Positions 22,858 to 35,442 are shown, numbered from the stretch's first letter. The stretch is DNA of 64,000 nt from Agrostemma githago (GCA_958450325.1 OY288256.1:13362557-13426556), one strand, 5' to 3'. Numbers and translations: made by a program. The notes: generated by a model from the sequence alone, not told the origin.

Positions 22858-23710
22858 GACGAGTAGTGCACAAAATAATTCAAATTTATCGACTATGATG
22901 GATTTTGCTCATTTATCGCCTCATTTTCGTGTACAAAATGACTTAGTATGGCCATTGAATTGTTATTGCTCACTTATGTAGCTTATTTATTTGATCAGAT
23001 ACTATGTTATCAAGACAACCGACACAAGCATTGGCACCAAGTATTTTGTCGAATCGAGCTTCATGTAATTGTGTTAACAATATATCCTCCTCGACTCATA
23101 TGAATATTCCCATTATTCTTGTTCTATCGCCAAATCAAGTGCGGGCAAAAGCTGCAAGGGCTGCGAGAAGAAAAATCCTTAAAAAAAATAAAATTTCAAG
23201 ATCTTCACATGCTTATAACCATACTCAATTGGATTCCCAAGATATATCGTCCAATTATCGTATCATAGGTACGTGAACATGTCCTTTGACGAGTAGTGCA
23301 CAAATTAGCACAAGTTTATCGAGTATGGTGGATTTTATTCATTTATCGCCTCATTTTTGTGTACAAAATGACTTAGTATAGTTTTCCATTTAATTGTTAT
23401 AGCTCACATGTAGCTTATTTATTTGATCAGATACTGGATTATCAAAACAACAGACACAACCATTGGCACCAAGTATTTTGTCGAATCAAGTTTCATGTAA
23501 TTGTGTTGACGATATATCATGTTCCTCAACTCACATGAATATTCCTATTATTCCCATTCTATCACCAAATCAATTGCGGGCAAAAGCCACTAGAGCTAAG
23601 AGGAGAACAATCGCCAAAAAAAAAAAAAATTCAAGATCTTCACATACTCATACTCAGTTGAATTCACAACATATATTGTCCCATTGTCGTGCCACAGGTA
23701 CGTGATGATC
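22858..23710 (+). repeat. 430-bp tandem duplication spanning part of exon 2, an intron and exon 3
   Basis: GACGAGTAGTGCACAAA begins at 22858 and again at 23288; similarity continues through the exons 22999-23268 and 23431-23697. Both exon copies have the same phase at each end and lengths divisible by three (270 and 267 bp), so both can be spliced in without breaking the frame. Confidence 0.85.
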
Positions 23711-26700
23711 CCTTATTTACATGCTACATTTTTCTTTGGATTGATCTTTTTAACATTTCTGCTCATGTACATTGTAATTAGGAAATCTTAGTACATCGAG
23801 TGTGACTTCGAACTTTGACAAAAATTCTTTCCCTGCTTATGGAGAACTCAATACTCAACCCAGCTTCTTATTTTCCACATTTGAAGAAGGATCTACAAGT
23901 CAAGGAGCATCTTCATTTCCCATCCTCGATGAAAATTTCAATGTGGGAAACCTTTTATTATCCCCCGAATCCCTCGAATTTGAGCAAGGTTTTTTATTTT
24001 CTTCAATATTGTACATGTTATTTTCCTTAATGATTCTTATTGATACAAAATAAGATGTAAAATAAAGAGTGTCTTTTTTTTTGGCTTTATGATTTTTTGT
24101 CTTAAATGTATTGTATCAGATTTAGAAGGATATTTTGATTTTGGTGACCCTGATTATGAATGCGAGAAATGTGGGGCACAGATGTGGTTTGAAGAACGTA
24201 TAGGGAAGAATAAAGGAACTAGGCATCCTAAATTCTCATTATGTTGTTCAGACGGGAAGGTTACATTACCATTTTTAGAAGAACCACCAGCATTGCTCAA
24301 GGGACTTCTAACTGCGAGTCATCGATTCAGTAAGCACTTTTTTGGAAATATAAGGGCGTACAATTCAATGTTTTCATTCACTTCAATGGGCGGCATAATC
24401 GATCACTCTATTAATCGAGGTCGAGGACCTTACACTTTTAGAATGGGAGGTGAGAATGTTCATCGTATTGGAAGTCTGTTGCCGTCAGCAGAGACAAATC
24501 CTAAATTTTGTCAGCTATATATCTACGATACCGAAGATGAAGTCCAGAACCGAAAAAAGGTCATTAGGTAAATAAAATTTCATTGCATTTATGATGTTTT
24601 TTATAACTAATCATATGATGTTATTTTGTCCAAACAAAATCATTTCCTTTATTATGTGAATGTAGTTCCAACGATCCTGATCGATTTAGAGATGAACTCA
24701 TATGTGCGTTACAAGAGATGGTAGATCTGTATAACCCTCTTGCGAAGACATTTAGGATGGCGAGGGACCGACTATCTGAAGATATAGATAGAGAAGTGAG
24801 TATAAGACTCATTGCTTGGAGATGTTCTGATGGTCGAACGTATAATCGTCCAACGGCTTCTGAGGTTGCTGCTTTAATTGAGGGTGATATTGGTCCAGAC
24901 ATGGAAAAGCGTGATATTATTGTCCAAAAATCGTGTGGCGCATTACAACGTATATCGGAGCTACATCCTTCATATATGGCGCTCCAATATCCTTTATTGT
25001 TTCCGCACGGGGAAGATGGTTACCGTCTTAATATCCCCCATAGTGAAGCTTCTCTGGGAATTAGCAAGAGTGTAAAGCCTCGAGAGCAGCTAACATTGAG
25101 AGAGTGGCTCGCGTTTCGTATTCAAGATAGAGCATTGTCTCGCGAATTCAATATATTATTGTTGGCGGGTAGATTGTTTCAACAATTCTGTGTCGATGGT
25201 TATACCATAGTTGAATCACAGCTGTTGTCATTTATTCGTAATAATCAGGAATTGCTTCGTGCCGAAAAAGTTAAAGATCTAACAAGCGCTGCTGAACGAG
25301 AAGACATTGCGCCATCTTCAGCCGGTAGTCGATATATTATTCCTTCTTCGTTCACACAGGGTGATGCATATATGAGAGGTAACTATCTAGATACAATGGC
25401 CATTTGCATGTGGTTTGGATATCCTGATCTATTTATTACATTCACATGTAACCCTAAGTGGCCAGAAATCACGCGATTTGTCACTAAAAAAGGTCTTAGA
25501 CCCGAGGATCGTCCTGATATATTGTGTCGGGTATTCAATATTAAACTTGATGAGCTAATGAGGGATTTAAAAGACCGTCAAATTTTTGGAAGAACAAGAG
25601 CAGGTAAACATATCTAATTTTATTTGATTCACTTCACTTATTAAGGTTAGTAATTTTACTTACAATTTCTATTCTATATATTACCATTGCAGTTGTCTAT
25701 ACTATTGAATTTCAAAAACGTGGTCTTCCCCATGCTCATATACTTTTATTTTTACATCGCGACGATAAGTTCCCAGAAGCTTCAAATGTTGACAAAATCA
25801 TTTCTGCCGAGATACCTGATGCCAAAGAAAATCCAATTTTACATAACGCTGTTTCTGAATTTATGATACATGGGCCATGTGGGACGGCAAATCCAAAATC
25901 GCCGTGCATGTTTAACTCTAAATGCTCAAGACACTTTCCAAAGAAGTTTAACAACGATACAATCGTCGACGACGAAGGGTATCCTATATATAGGAGAAGG
26001 AACTATGGAATCACAATTTACAAGAATGGTGTTCACATTGACAATGGTTATGTTGTCCCATATAATCCTTATTTGTTGATAAAATATCGTGCCCATATCA
26101 ATGTGGAATGGTGTAATCAATCTCGGGCAATAAAGTATCTGTTTAAGTATATAAATAAGGGACCTGATAGAGTGATTATGCAATCATCGTATAGACGCCG
26201 TAATGATTATGCTCCTAATCAAGTTGATGAGATACAAAATTTGTTTAATTGTCGCTACATCTCAGCGTGTGAGGCTGTTTGGAGAATATTTGCACTTGAT
26301 ATCCACTATAGGAGTCCTCCTGTTGAAAGGCTTCAGTATCACCTTCCAGGCGAGCAATCTGTGGTGTTTGACGATGAAGATCCTATTGACGAAGTGTTGG
26401 AAAGTCCAACAATTGGCATGTCAAAGTTCTTAGCGTGGATGAAATGTAATAGTGATGATGAATTGAAAGAGGAAGCGCAAAAATTGTTGTACTGTGAATT
26501 TCCAACAAAATTCGTTTGGAAGCAACGTGATCGAGCTTTGCGCCCTAGAGAACGTGGCTTCACGCTTGGTAGACTTAAAAATGTTTCACCAAATTCTGGG
26601 GAGTTATATTTCATGAGAACAATGTTAAACCATGTTAAGGGCCCCACCTGTTATGAAGACATTAGAACTGTGAACGGTATTATCTACACGACCTTTAGAG

Positions 26701-27767
26701 AGGCATGTTTTGCAATGGGGTTAATTCGTGATGACAGAGAGTACATTGATGCAATTGAAGAAGCCAGTATTTGGGGATCTGGATTTTATCTTAGAAACCT
26801 TTTTGCCAATTTGTTGTTAGCCGGCACATTGTCCATGCCGACCAATGTTTGGGAGAAAACTTGGCATCTTTTATCTGATGATATTCTTCAGAGACAGCGT
26901 AATGTCCTTCAGAACCAAGGTATACCATTATTAGAGTTTTTTTTTTCCTTTATAATATGATAGTATACTTTTTATTCATTCTTGATTTTTTAATTGTACG
27001 TTGTAGACTTACAATTAACCGATGAAGAGTTGAAGAATTATGCTCTTCTTGATATTGAAGCATCTCTTCAAAGCAACGGTAGTAGTTTAAATAGGTTTGA
27101 AGGCATGCCCTTGCCAGATGATTCGTTAATGATAGATAATGTAAACACATTGGTAAGAGATGAGTTGTCGTATGATAGAGATTTGTTGTACACAGAACAT
27201 GCAAGCCAACTTATTTCGATGACAGATGAGCAAAGGTTGATCTACACAGAAATAATGGAAGCAGTTGTGAGAAACAAAGGAGGGGTCTTTTTCGTATATG
27301 GCTATGGAGGGACCGGGAAGACTTTTTTATGGCGAGCTTTATGTGCTGCAATACGGAGTAACGGTGATATTGTTTTGCCAGTCGCATCTAGCGGAATTGC
27401 AGCAACCTTAATACCTGGTGGTAGGACGGCCCACTCAAGGTTTGACATTCCAATAAATATTTTCGAGAACTCCACTTGCGCTGGTATTAAACCAGGTTCT
27501 GATCTAACAGAACTTATAATTAAAGCAAGACTCATAATTTGGGATGAAGCTCCCATGACACATAGATATAGTTTTGAGGCTCTTGACAGAAGCTTGAAAG
27601 ATGTTATGCGGATTGTAGATCCACGAAATGCCACGAGGACGTTTGGTGGAAAAGTAGTTGTTTTTGGGGGAGACTTCCGACAAATTTTGCCAGTCATTCC
27701 TAAGGGCAGCAGGGCAGACATTGTACACGCATCTCTTTGTTCATCGAACATTTGGGCTTCATGCAAG

Positions 27768-28061
27768 TTATTATTTATACTTACTTCTCTGAATCAATTA
27801 CATCTCCGAATAACACACAATTGAATCAAAATGATATAGGAATCAAGAAATCAATACGAAACCCTAAAGTTTTCCTTACGTTCTAAATCATTTAGGGGAA
27901 GATTAAGTGAAAAGATACGAAAGGAGAAGTCTTGGACGGCAACTACGACAACAAATTAATTGAATATCATTATTTACTTTTCCTATCAATTTTTTAAGTT
28001 CCAATTTGATTTGGACGTCTTCTTTTAATAATATATTGCTAATAATCATTAATATTACAAG
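27768..28061. mobile_element. 294-bp insertion in the helicase exon, flanked by CAAG
   Basis: Gene A reads continuously across this point (CK then VLKLTKNMRL). In gene B, CK and VLKLTRNMRL are separated by 294 bp of AT-rich non-coding sequence bounded by CAAG at 27764-27767 and 28058-28061. The 4-bp direct repeat suggests a target duplication. No convincing terminal inverted repeat is seen, so the class is unknown. Confidence 0.65.
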
Positions 28062-29069
28062 GTGTTGAAATTGACAAGAAACATGCGCCTGGAATTTGGA
28101 AGTTCAAGTACTGATATAGCAGAGATTAGAGACTTCTCACAGTGGATCTTGGGTATTGGAGATGGTACTATAGGAGGTCCCAATGATGGAGAAGTGGATT
28201 TACTGCTCCCAGATGACATTCTTATTCAGGATACTACGGATCCTATCGCCTCTATTGTTGCAGCCACCTACCCAGCACTTGACAGTCAATTGTCAAACTC
28301 CAATTATCTTAATGAAAGGGCAATACTCGCTCCGACTCATGAGATAGTTGAGATCATTAATGATTATGTCTTATCTCTTATTCCCGAACAAGAAAAGGTA
28401 TATTTAAGCTCAGATGAGATTTGTCCAGATGATACTCCTGTCGGTCATCCTCAGCTTTACTCTACAGAGTTTCTAAACAGTATAAAGACGTCAGGTATCC
28501 CTAATCATCGACTAACACTGAAGGTCGGCGCCGTGGTTATGTTGATTAGAAACACTGATCAATCACGTGGTTTGTGTAATGGCACTAGATTAAGGGTGAC
28601 AGACTTAGGATCTCGCGTGATTAGGTGTACTGTGTTAACAGGCAGTCATAAAGGTGATAAGGTGCACATTGCTCGAGTAACGCTCTCTCCTTCGGACTCA
28701 AGTAAATTCCCGGTGCGTTTCAATAGGAGACAGTTCCCTATATCGATTTGTTTTGCAATGACAATAAACCAGAGTCAAGGGCAGTCTTTATCGCATGTAG
28801 GCCTATATCTTCCACGTCCAGTATTTAGTCACGGACAACTTTATGTTGCTGTATCAAGGGTTACGAATAAGAAAGGCCTAAAGATCATTATATTTGACAA
28901 TGATAAACGTGTTTCTAATACGACAACCAATGTAGTTTATAAGGAGGTTTTCCAGTATTTGTAATATGTAGACAATGTATCCATACAATTTACATCATTT
29001 ATGTATTTTACCTTTAGAACTACCACATAGTAGTCGATCTAAAATAAATTTATTTGTTGAGTACACATC

Positions 29070-29099
29070 CCCGTGCAATTTGCACGGGTTTAACGCTAG
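29070..29099 (+). other. Helitron B 3' terminal hairpin and CTAG
   Basis: Arms CCCGTGCAA and TTGCACGGG with a 1-base loop, then TTTAACG and CTAG; the next base is T. Confidence 0.9.
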
Positions 29100-29257
29100 T
29101 ATTCAACTTATGCTAGAAATCCAAAGAATGAGAGGGAGTATGCAGTAAATTTTAGGTAATTTTAGGTGCTTTTAGGCAAAAAAAATTAATTTCGGGTGCC
29201 TTTGTTGCTGATACCTTAAATTTTAGGTGCCTTGAAACAAATTATCCTTCGCGGAAT

Positions 29258-29296
<39 letters not shown>

Positions 29297-29683
29297 GCTT
29301 TTTTCGAGCGATCTCATTGGTCCGTTCCATCAAACCTCAAATTAGGAAAGTATCATAAGTAAATAAAAAATCAATTAGAGAATCTTTTAATTACTATTAT
29401 ATATATTTAATTTATTATATTGATATGATGTTTTACAATTCTAAGGTAAAAATCTTTAGAGTTCATTTTTTAAAAACATTATCGTAAAATAAATTATAAA
29501 AATGAAATATTTAGATTCGTGGTAAAAAAAGCTTTCATTAGAGTATAAATTTCTTATTATTTGTTTCACAATATGTGATGAATCTATTATATAATATCAC
29601 GGTTGTAAAATTATCCCACATCGACAAATTATAATATGATTATAAAATTCTATATTATAAATAAGAGTAATCATTCTTGTCAA
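29100..29683. other. Spacer between the convergent Helitron ends
   Basis: 584 bp with no gene. It contains three TTTTAGGTG(C) words near 29,150-29,230 and a (TA)n run at 29,261-29,293. The part at 29,590-29,640 (AAATTATCCCACATCG) resembles the flank beyond the LTR element near 63,455-63,580. Confidence 0.5.
29261..29293. repeat. (TA)n microsatellite
   Basis: About 33 bp of alternating TA. Confidence 0.9.
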
Positions 29684-32600
29684 CTAGATTAAAGCCCGTG
29701 CGTTGCACGGGTTAAATTATTTGTCTGTTCTTGATTGATGTTCTAAAGAAATTTAGTCATACCTATTCAATTGCAATTCCACTTACATATACTGAAACAA
29801 TATAAATGTAGAAATAATAATATAACTAATCTCTCAACATCGAAATGATAAACTAAAGCACAATTGGTAAATTCCTGAAGACTTCCTTGTAGACGATGTT
29901 TCTTGTGTGTCCCTTGTACACTTGTTCGCTATCGTCGATAAGGAACCTCAACCCATCTGGAGAAGTCGTCCTGGAGGCCGCTACGTACAGTTGACCGTGA
30001 CTGAAAACTGGCTTCGGGAGAAATACGCCTACATGTGTGAGTGACTGCCGTTGACTCTTGTTGATGGTCATTGCGTAACATGCCTTCAATGGATATTGCC
30101 TTCTCTTAAGGACGAATGGAATTTTAGTATCATTGGACGTCATGGCTTTCTTGGTATCAGCACATGTTTTCCAATTTTTGACCCCGTTATTATACTTGCC
30201 TCAACTATAAACCTCCTTAAACGGGTAATAATCAGTCGAGTACCATTGCAAAGACCAAGTGAAGGGTTAATGTTCCTCAGGAGCATCACCGGCATTCCTT
30301 CTTTCAATTTCAATTCGTGATTTGGCAGTCCTTGCAAGGTAAGGCTGTTTAAGTATTCCGTAGGATACGCCGTAAATTGCTCCTCGCACTCCGTGGAAGC
30401 GGAACATATTTCATCTGAGCTCTTGTACGTTGTATACTCCCCAGGGATAAGCGCCGTCATATAATCGTTGACGAAATTAGTAGTCTCATTTAAAGGAGTT
30501 AAAATAGCTCTCTCCTTTAGGTATGTGCTGTCCATACGTCTCACATGAAAATCGGGGTAGATCTCGTTCATTATTGTCTTGACGTCAAACGACCCCCCCT
30601 TTATAATATACTCGTCCGGTATTTTTACCCATGTTGGTTCGATCTCATGATCTTCTGCCTTTGCTTCCAATCTTCCGTCTCCCATTGCTAGCAACCAATC
30701 GTTAAACGTCTTGTATCTTGAATGATTTCCTGATTCCCCATTATCTTCACGGACCCTCATACTTGTTCTGAGAACGAAAACTTTGCAGGAATTCCATATA
30801 TAAGATCTGTTTATTGCCGCTTGGACAACATCCTGTCTAGTACCCTTGTGTACTATTGGCAGAACTTGTCGAAAATCACCTCCAAGCATGACTACTTTTC
30901 CCCCAAATAATTGTGATGCAGCACCTCGGTCTTCACTCCCGATTATATCTTTTAGCGTACAATCAAGTGCCTCAAATGCAAACTTGTGGTCCATTGGTGC
31001 CTCATCCCATATTATCAAGGAGGTTTGACAAGGAAGCTCTGCAAGTTGTGACTTTGTGACACATTGCAAGTTGAATTTTCATACAGATCGATTGGTATCT
31101 CGAAACGGCTGTGTGCCGTTCTCCCTCCGGAAAGTAAAAGTGCTGCAATGCCTGTGGTACACACCATGGTACATATACTTCTTGTTAGAAGAATGAAATA
31201 ATTGATGTAGTGCGTATAACGATAATGATCTAAAATAAAGAGGAATAGAACGCACCTGATGATGCTACGTTTAAAACAATTTTACCCTCAGACCGTAGCT
31301 TTGCAGAAATTGTGCTATATAAAAATGTTTTTCCTGTTCCACCATGGCCGTAGACAAAGAACACATTTTCAGAGGCGTTCTCCTTATCTTGGACGGCTTT
31401 CAGCACTGCTTCATATGTGTTTAATTGATCAGTGTTCAACTTTTGCACATGTGTTTGCCATTCCTGAAGCAGCTGTTTAGGGTTATAGAGTCTCTCATCC
31501 CTAATTAACTTGTTATCCATTCCTTCTATTTCCGTGAAATCTGGTTTGGGCATGCCATGTATGTCTTTTAGTCTCTTACCGTATTTCATCAGAATTTTAT
31601 CCACTTCAATTAATGTGTACGACCTTATAGCCTCCTCAGATAGTTGCAATCCTGGATGTCCAAAAAGCTTTTGTTTTCTCCTCTCAATATCCTCAGACAT
31701 CATACTGTAGTTAGTGTCCCAGAAACTTTTGACATCCGTGACTTCACAATAAAGAAGCATTGTCACGAAAAGCTCTCTTAATTGGGACGGCATTTCCCAA
31801 CGGTTTGCCTCGCTCATTGCATCATTCCACTCCCTATCATTGCTCAGGAGACCACACGCGTAACACGCGTCCTTGTAAGTAGGATACAAATGTCCATCTA
31901 TCCTTCTCATATCTTCAAAACTTGTTGCCCCTTTGATTATGTTAAGAAGTAGACGTAGATAGTACCTCTCCCCTGCAGTAGGGTGGACATATGTTATCCT
32001 CCCTATACATTGCCCTTGCTTCCTTCTTTCCCACCCCTTTTTCCAAACATATTTCGTAGGGAATTGAGCGTAGGACAATGTTCTCGCCTCTGGATACTGC
32101 GAGTTCGTCGTCATCCACGCTGTGAGCATGGTGTCTGCTTCATTTGCCTCCTCTATTATTTCGCCCACGGTGTCGAAATCTTTCAGTACGACTGCTTGCT
32201 GACCTTCTAAGTGCACAGGAAGACGCATAACAGAAGGGTTATGGTCCTGTATCTCAAACTCAAATATTCTCCATGCTGCTTCACTTGCAGATATATAACG
32301 ACAATCTAGATAAGATTGCACCTCGTCCTCGGAATTTCACTTCACCAACATAGTGGCCTTATCCGCTCCCTTCGTGATATATTTAAATAAATACTTAATC
32401 GCACGGGCAGTATTGCACCACTCAACATTTATATGAGAGTCGAACATAATAAGTAGGCCGGGATTGTAGGGCACAACAGATCTATTGTCCAATGTAACAT
32501 GCCCTTTCTCAATGAACCTACATGATTCAATATTGGATACATTAGGCGATATGCGGTGCGATTACATGTAGCCTAATGCACCCTTACATTCTATATACTT

Positions 32601-34618
32601 AATTACCTTTTCTTAAATCTCTATTAAACTTTTTAAAAGATAGTAAATTTAAAAGAGTAATAATTCGTGTAGTTATCTTTATACACATTTATAACATATT
32701 TCATATGACTCAGACCTCTATTAAATTTCTTAAAAACGTGCAATGCAAGAGCTCAAATGGTTCAGAGTATTACCTTTCATCTTGCCGCCTCCTGTAAATT
32801 GGATAACCATTGTCGTCAATGGTTGTCTCTTGGTTGAACGACTTGGGGTACTTTTTGGTGCAATTGCTGTTCACCATGCATGGGCATTTTGGATTGTTAA
32901 CGCCGCATGGGCCATGAATCATATACTTAGAGACTAAATCATAGAGTCCTTTGTCTAAATCCTTATCTGGAATTTCTGCGCTTATGATACTATCTATATA
33001 CTGGGCAGAAGTAACTACTTCATCTTTATGGAGCCACAGAAGTATATGTGCATGTGGCAAGCCACGTTTTTGGAATTCAATAGTAGTCACGTCTGCAAAA
33101 TTATAATTATAAAAAGAATTAGTATACCTACCTTATAAGAGAATGATAAATAATTGGAACGAAAATGCATTGACTATAATAAATATGTTATACTATTTGA
33201 AAAAGGGAAGTAGTACCAGCGACAACAGTACCAAAGTACTTTTCCTTTTTTAGGCAGTCCATCAGTTGCCTTAGCTTTAGTCTGAAAACCCTCGCGATTA
33301 TGTCTGGTCGGTCCTCTAGTCTCTGCCCATCAATATAACTTAACATTGCTTCTACTTCCGGCCACTTTGGATTCGCTGTGAACGTGATGAATAAATGTGG
33401 GTTACCATACCATCTGCATATTGTCATTGCGTCTTGATAATTTTGTTGCATATACCTTTTACATCCTGTGAAAGAAGCTGGCAAAAATATCCTCTTTCCC
33501 ACTTTAGCTCCTATATAGTCTCCCTCGTTAAACGCGTCACAAATATTGTCGAGCATTTCACACCGAAAGATGGATTGATTGTTTTTAATGTACCATAATC
33601 TCTGCGATTCTATAGCGCAATAACAATCAACTATGAATTGTTGGAATAACCTGCCGGCGGATAATTGACCCCGATCGTCCGATAATCGTTGTTGTAATCG
33701 GTATGCATAGAATTCTCTCATCGTAACATGTCCCCTCTTTTTCTTTTTTTTTTTTACCCAGGGGGTCTACATTTCTGTACGATAGTCCTAGCCGAAAGCT
33801 GTCCTCCCCATATGGGAAAAGGAGAGGATATTGTAAAGCCATGAACGATGGATGTAACTCACTTATTTTTTTCAAATGTCCATCTTTGTAGGCCACTACT
33901 ATATCTCTACCGCGGACGTCATCTTCCGTTGCCCCAAATATCAGACCAGCGATTTCAGAAGATGTTGGGTTGTTATATCTCTTATCTTGACCTTCTCTGG
34001 TACCATATAACCTTATTGATAGGTGTAAGTCCTTGTCTTCCCTTAGTCTTTCTTGTGCCATTCGAAACGTTTTAACCAGGGGATTCACATCGTCTAACAT
34101 ATCCTTTAGCCCCGAGAGTATACGATCATCTAGTACGACGCTTCCATCTTTGCCGGCCAGTGCATTTGCCCTCAGTTTTAACTCGGCTTCAGTGTCATAT
34201 ACATATAACTGTAGATATGATGGTTGTTCTGAACCGCTGAGAAGAAGTGAACCTATACGATGACATAATTGTCCACTTATACGAAATACATACGGTCCAG
34301 GAGTCGTGTTCACAGACTTGTCAATTGTTGCCCCCATTGACGTCAGCGCGTAACCTGAGTTATATGTCCTAATGTTGTTTCGAAATGCAACACTATCCTT
34401 ATCCTTGCTGTAGTCTAATAGTTTCTTCAAGTATTCAGGGGGTTCTTTTAATATCGGGAGTTGTATCGTTCCCTCCTTACAACACATGCTAAATTTGATA
34501 TTACTCTTTGTACTTGATTTCTTAACCCTTTCATCGTACCACATAATCGCATTACAACTGTTATACGTATATTCTGGCAACCCAAGACTAAGATACTTCA
34601 CCTGTCTCTGAATCACAC
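29684..34618 (-). mobile_element. Helitron C (3' end at 29684; 5' end unresolved)
   Basis: On the minus strand the 3' terminus has arms CCCGTGC/GCACGGG (29695-29711), a short TA-rich spacer and CTAG (29684-29687), with T as the next base. The 5' end is not visible. The LTR element at 34,806 sits 188 bp from the last recognised exon, so the 5' part may be missing or lie beyond 63,352. Confidence 0.75.
29853..34618 (-). pseudogene. Diverged Helitron Rep/helicase C, multiply disrupted
   Basis: Minus-strand exons: 34618-33217, 33092-32774, 32517-31256 and 31151-29853. The HUH motif HAH is at 33046-33054, the KYLFKY Y2 motif near 32,390, Walker A GHGGTGKTF near 31,335 and LIIWDEAPM near 31,010. 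Defects: a frameshift at the 12-T run 33744-33755, TGA at 32337-32339 after the Y2 motif, a frameshift near 31,050 before LIIWDEAPM, and another near 30,145. The conserved SQGQSL motif reads SQRQSL. Its structure differs from A and B: the two exons of 448 and 938 bp are fused here, and an intron (32518-32773, GTAATA...TGTAG) splits the Rep domain. It therefore belongs to another Helitron family and is older. No exons N-terminal to the CNAIMWYDERV region were found. Confidence 0.8.
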
Positions 34619-34800
34619 CTACGTGGATCACAAAAAATAATACGGAGTAGTTAGAAACACGAACCAACTTATTAAATTAACGTATAAAATGATCCCTTCT
34701 GACTCTTAAAAAAGCTCTTAGGATTATAAACGTGGGTAAATTGTCCACATCTAAAAATTATTAGAAAGTTATGAATCCATTACATATAAAAAAAATATTA

Positions 34801-34805
34801 CATAT
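34801..34805. repeat. Target site duplication CATAT (left copy)
   Basis: CATAT directly precedes the left LTR and is repeated at 63348-63352 directly after the right LTR. A 5-bp duplication is typical for LTR retrotransposon integrases. Confidence 0.9.
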
Positions 34806-35051
34806 TGTTTGGGGTACAAACATGGTTCCCGGTTCGAGCAGCGGTTCGGCTCTCCTCGGGATCCGGATGCGAGTCATCGGCGTTCCTACAAGGTGAACTC
34901 CGGTCCCCAAGGGATTGCCCCCGGAGCGGAGCCTCCGACGCCCAAGTTAGTATATTGTGTATGTTTATGTATAAGTCGCATTATAGTTAACATCGAGATG
35001 GTGGAGGGAGTAGTAATGAATTGGCCTCTCTTCCTCTCTACAAAAATGAGG

Positions 35052-35059
35052 TATTTATA
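35052..35059 (-). promoter_or_regulatory. LTR TATA box (left copy)
   Basis: TATAAATA on the minus strand. The identical box in the right LTR (62971-62978) is the one that would drive the element, reading toward the primer-binding site. Confidence 0.6.
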
Positions 35060-35090
35060 GAGGAGGGGAGAGGTGGTGTCCTCACTCGGG

Positions 35091-35143
35091 TGATGTCACC
35101 TTGGTGATGTCGTCCTCGGTGATGTCACCTTAGTGATGTCACG
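35091..35143 (-). promoter_or_regulatory. Tandem TGACATCAC motifs in LTR U3 (left copy)
   Basis: Four GTGATGTC(A/G) words at 13-20-bp spacing upstream of the TATA box, i.e. (T)GACATCAC on the reading strand. The right LTR has three (63009-63050). Repeated TGAC-containing motifs resemble bZIP-type binding sites; function is inferred. Confidence 0.45.
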
Positions 35144-35442
35144 AGCGGTCTATTCCGAGTCCACTAGTGGCGACTCGTAAGGATGGTCAGCCGGTACGAG
35201 GATCCGACCGACACGAGATCCGGCCGGCACGAGGGTCCGGCCGACCCGGACTTGGGCGACCCGGGGTTGGGCTGACACGGGGTCTAACCGACCCGGAGTT
35301 CGGCCTCCGGGGGTCCGGCCGACCCGGAGCCTAGCCTACGCGGGGGTCGGCTACATGTCTAAAAACGGTCCATATGTCTAGGAGTCGGGCCTATATGTCT
35401 ATATAAGTCGGCCTACATGTCTGGGGGATTTATCCCTCATCA

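Larger units (their letters stand above)
20147..28964 (+). pseudogene. Helitron Rep/helicase B, intact but for one insertion
   Basis: Exons: 20147-20213, 22794-22928, 22999-23268, 23431-23697, 23782-23988, 24120-24567, 24666-25603, 25693-26919, 27007-27767 and 28062-28964. Every junction keeps frame, for 1740 codons in total if the 294-bp insertion at 27768-28061 is removed. That insertion brings stops after Walker A and Walker B. Domain order: Lys-rich N-terminus, zinc-finger-like CEKCGAQMW region, Helitron-like N domain, HUH motif HAH (25731-25739), Y2 pair in KYLFKY (26136-26150), helicase Walker A (about 27,300), IIWDEAPM (about 27,535) and the conserved end INQSQGQSL (about 28,770). Exons 3 and 4 are tandem duplicates. 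The coding frame is otherwise undamaged, so this is the youngest transposase here. If the insertion were spliced out by a non-canonical site the gene could still function, but no in-frame GT-AG pair fits. Confidence 0.82.
20147..29099 (+). mobile_element. Helitron B (5' end unresolved; 3' end at 29099)
   Basis: It carries a nearly intact Rep/helicase gene and a 3' terminus of 9-bp arms CCCGTGCAA/TTGCACGGG (29070-29088), then TTTAACG and CTAG (29096-29099) followed by T. The 5' end was not found. If RPA1-like gene 3 is cargo, the element began left of 16,381 and Helitron A lies nested inside it. Confidence 0.75.
34806..35442 (-). repeat. Left LTR (3' LTR in reading sense), 637 bp
   Basis: Starts TGTTTGGGGTACAAAC and ends TATCCCTCATCA on the + strand, i.e. 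TG...CA on either strand. It matches 62726-63347 throughout. It has one extra GATGTCACCTTGGT-type unit compared with the right LTR. Confidence 0.93.

Noticed and set aside
32518..32773. Transposon insertion in the Rep domain of Helitron C
   Set aside because: The segment has a GTAATA donor and TGTAG acceptor and its removal restores the frame (DE-R-FIEKGHV), so it is an intron.
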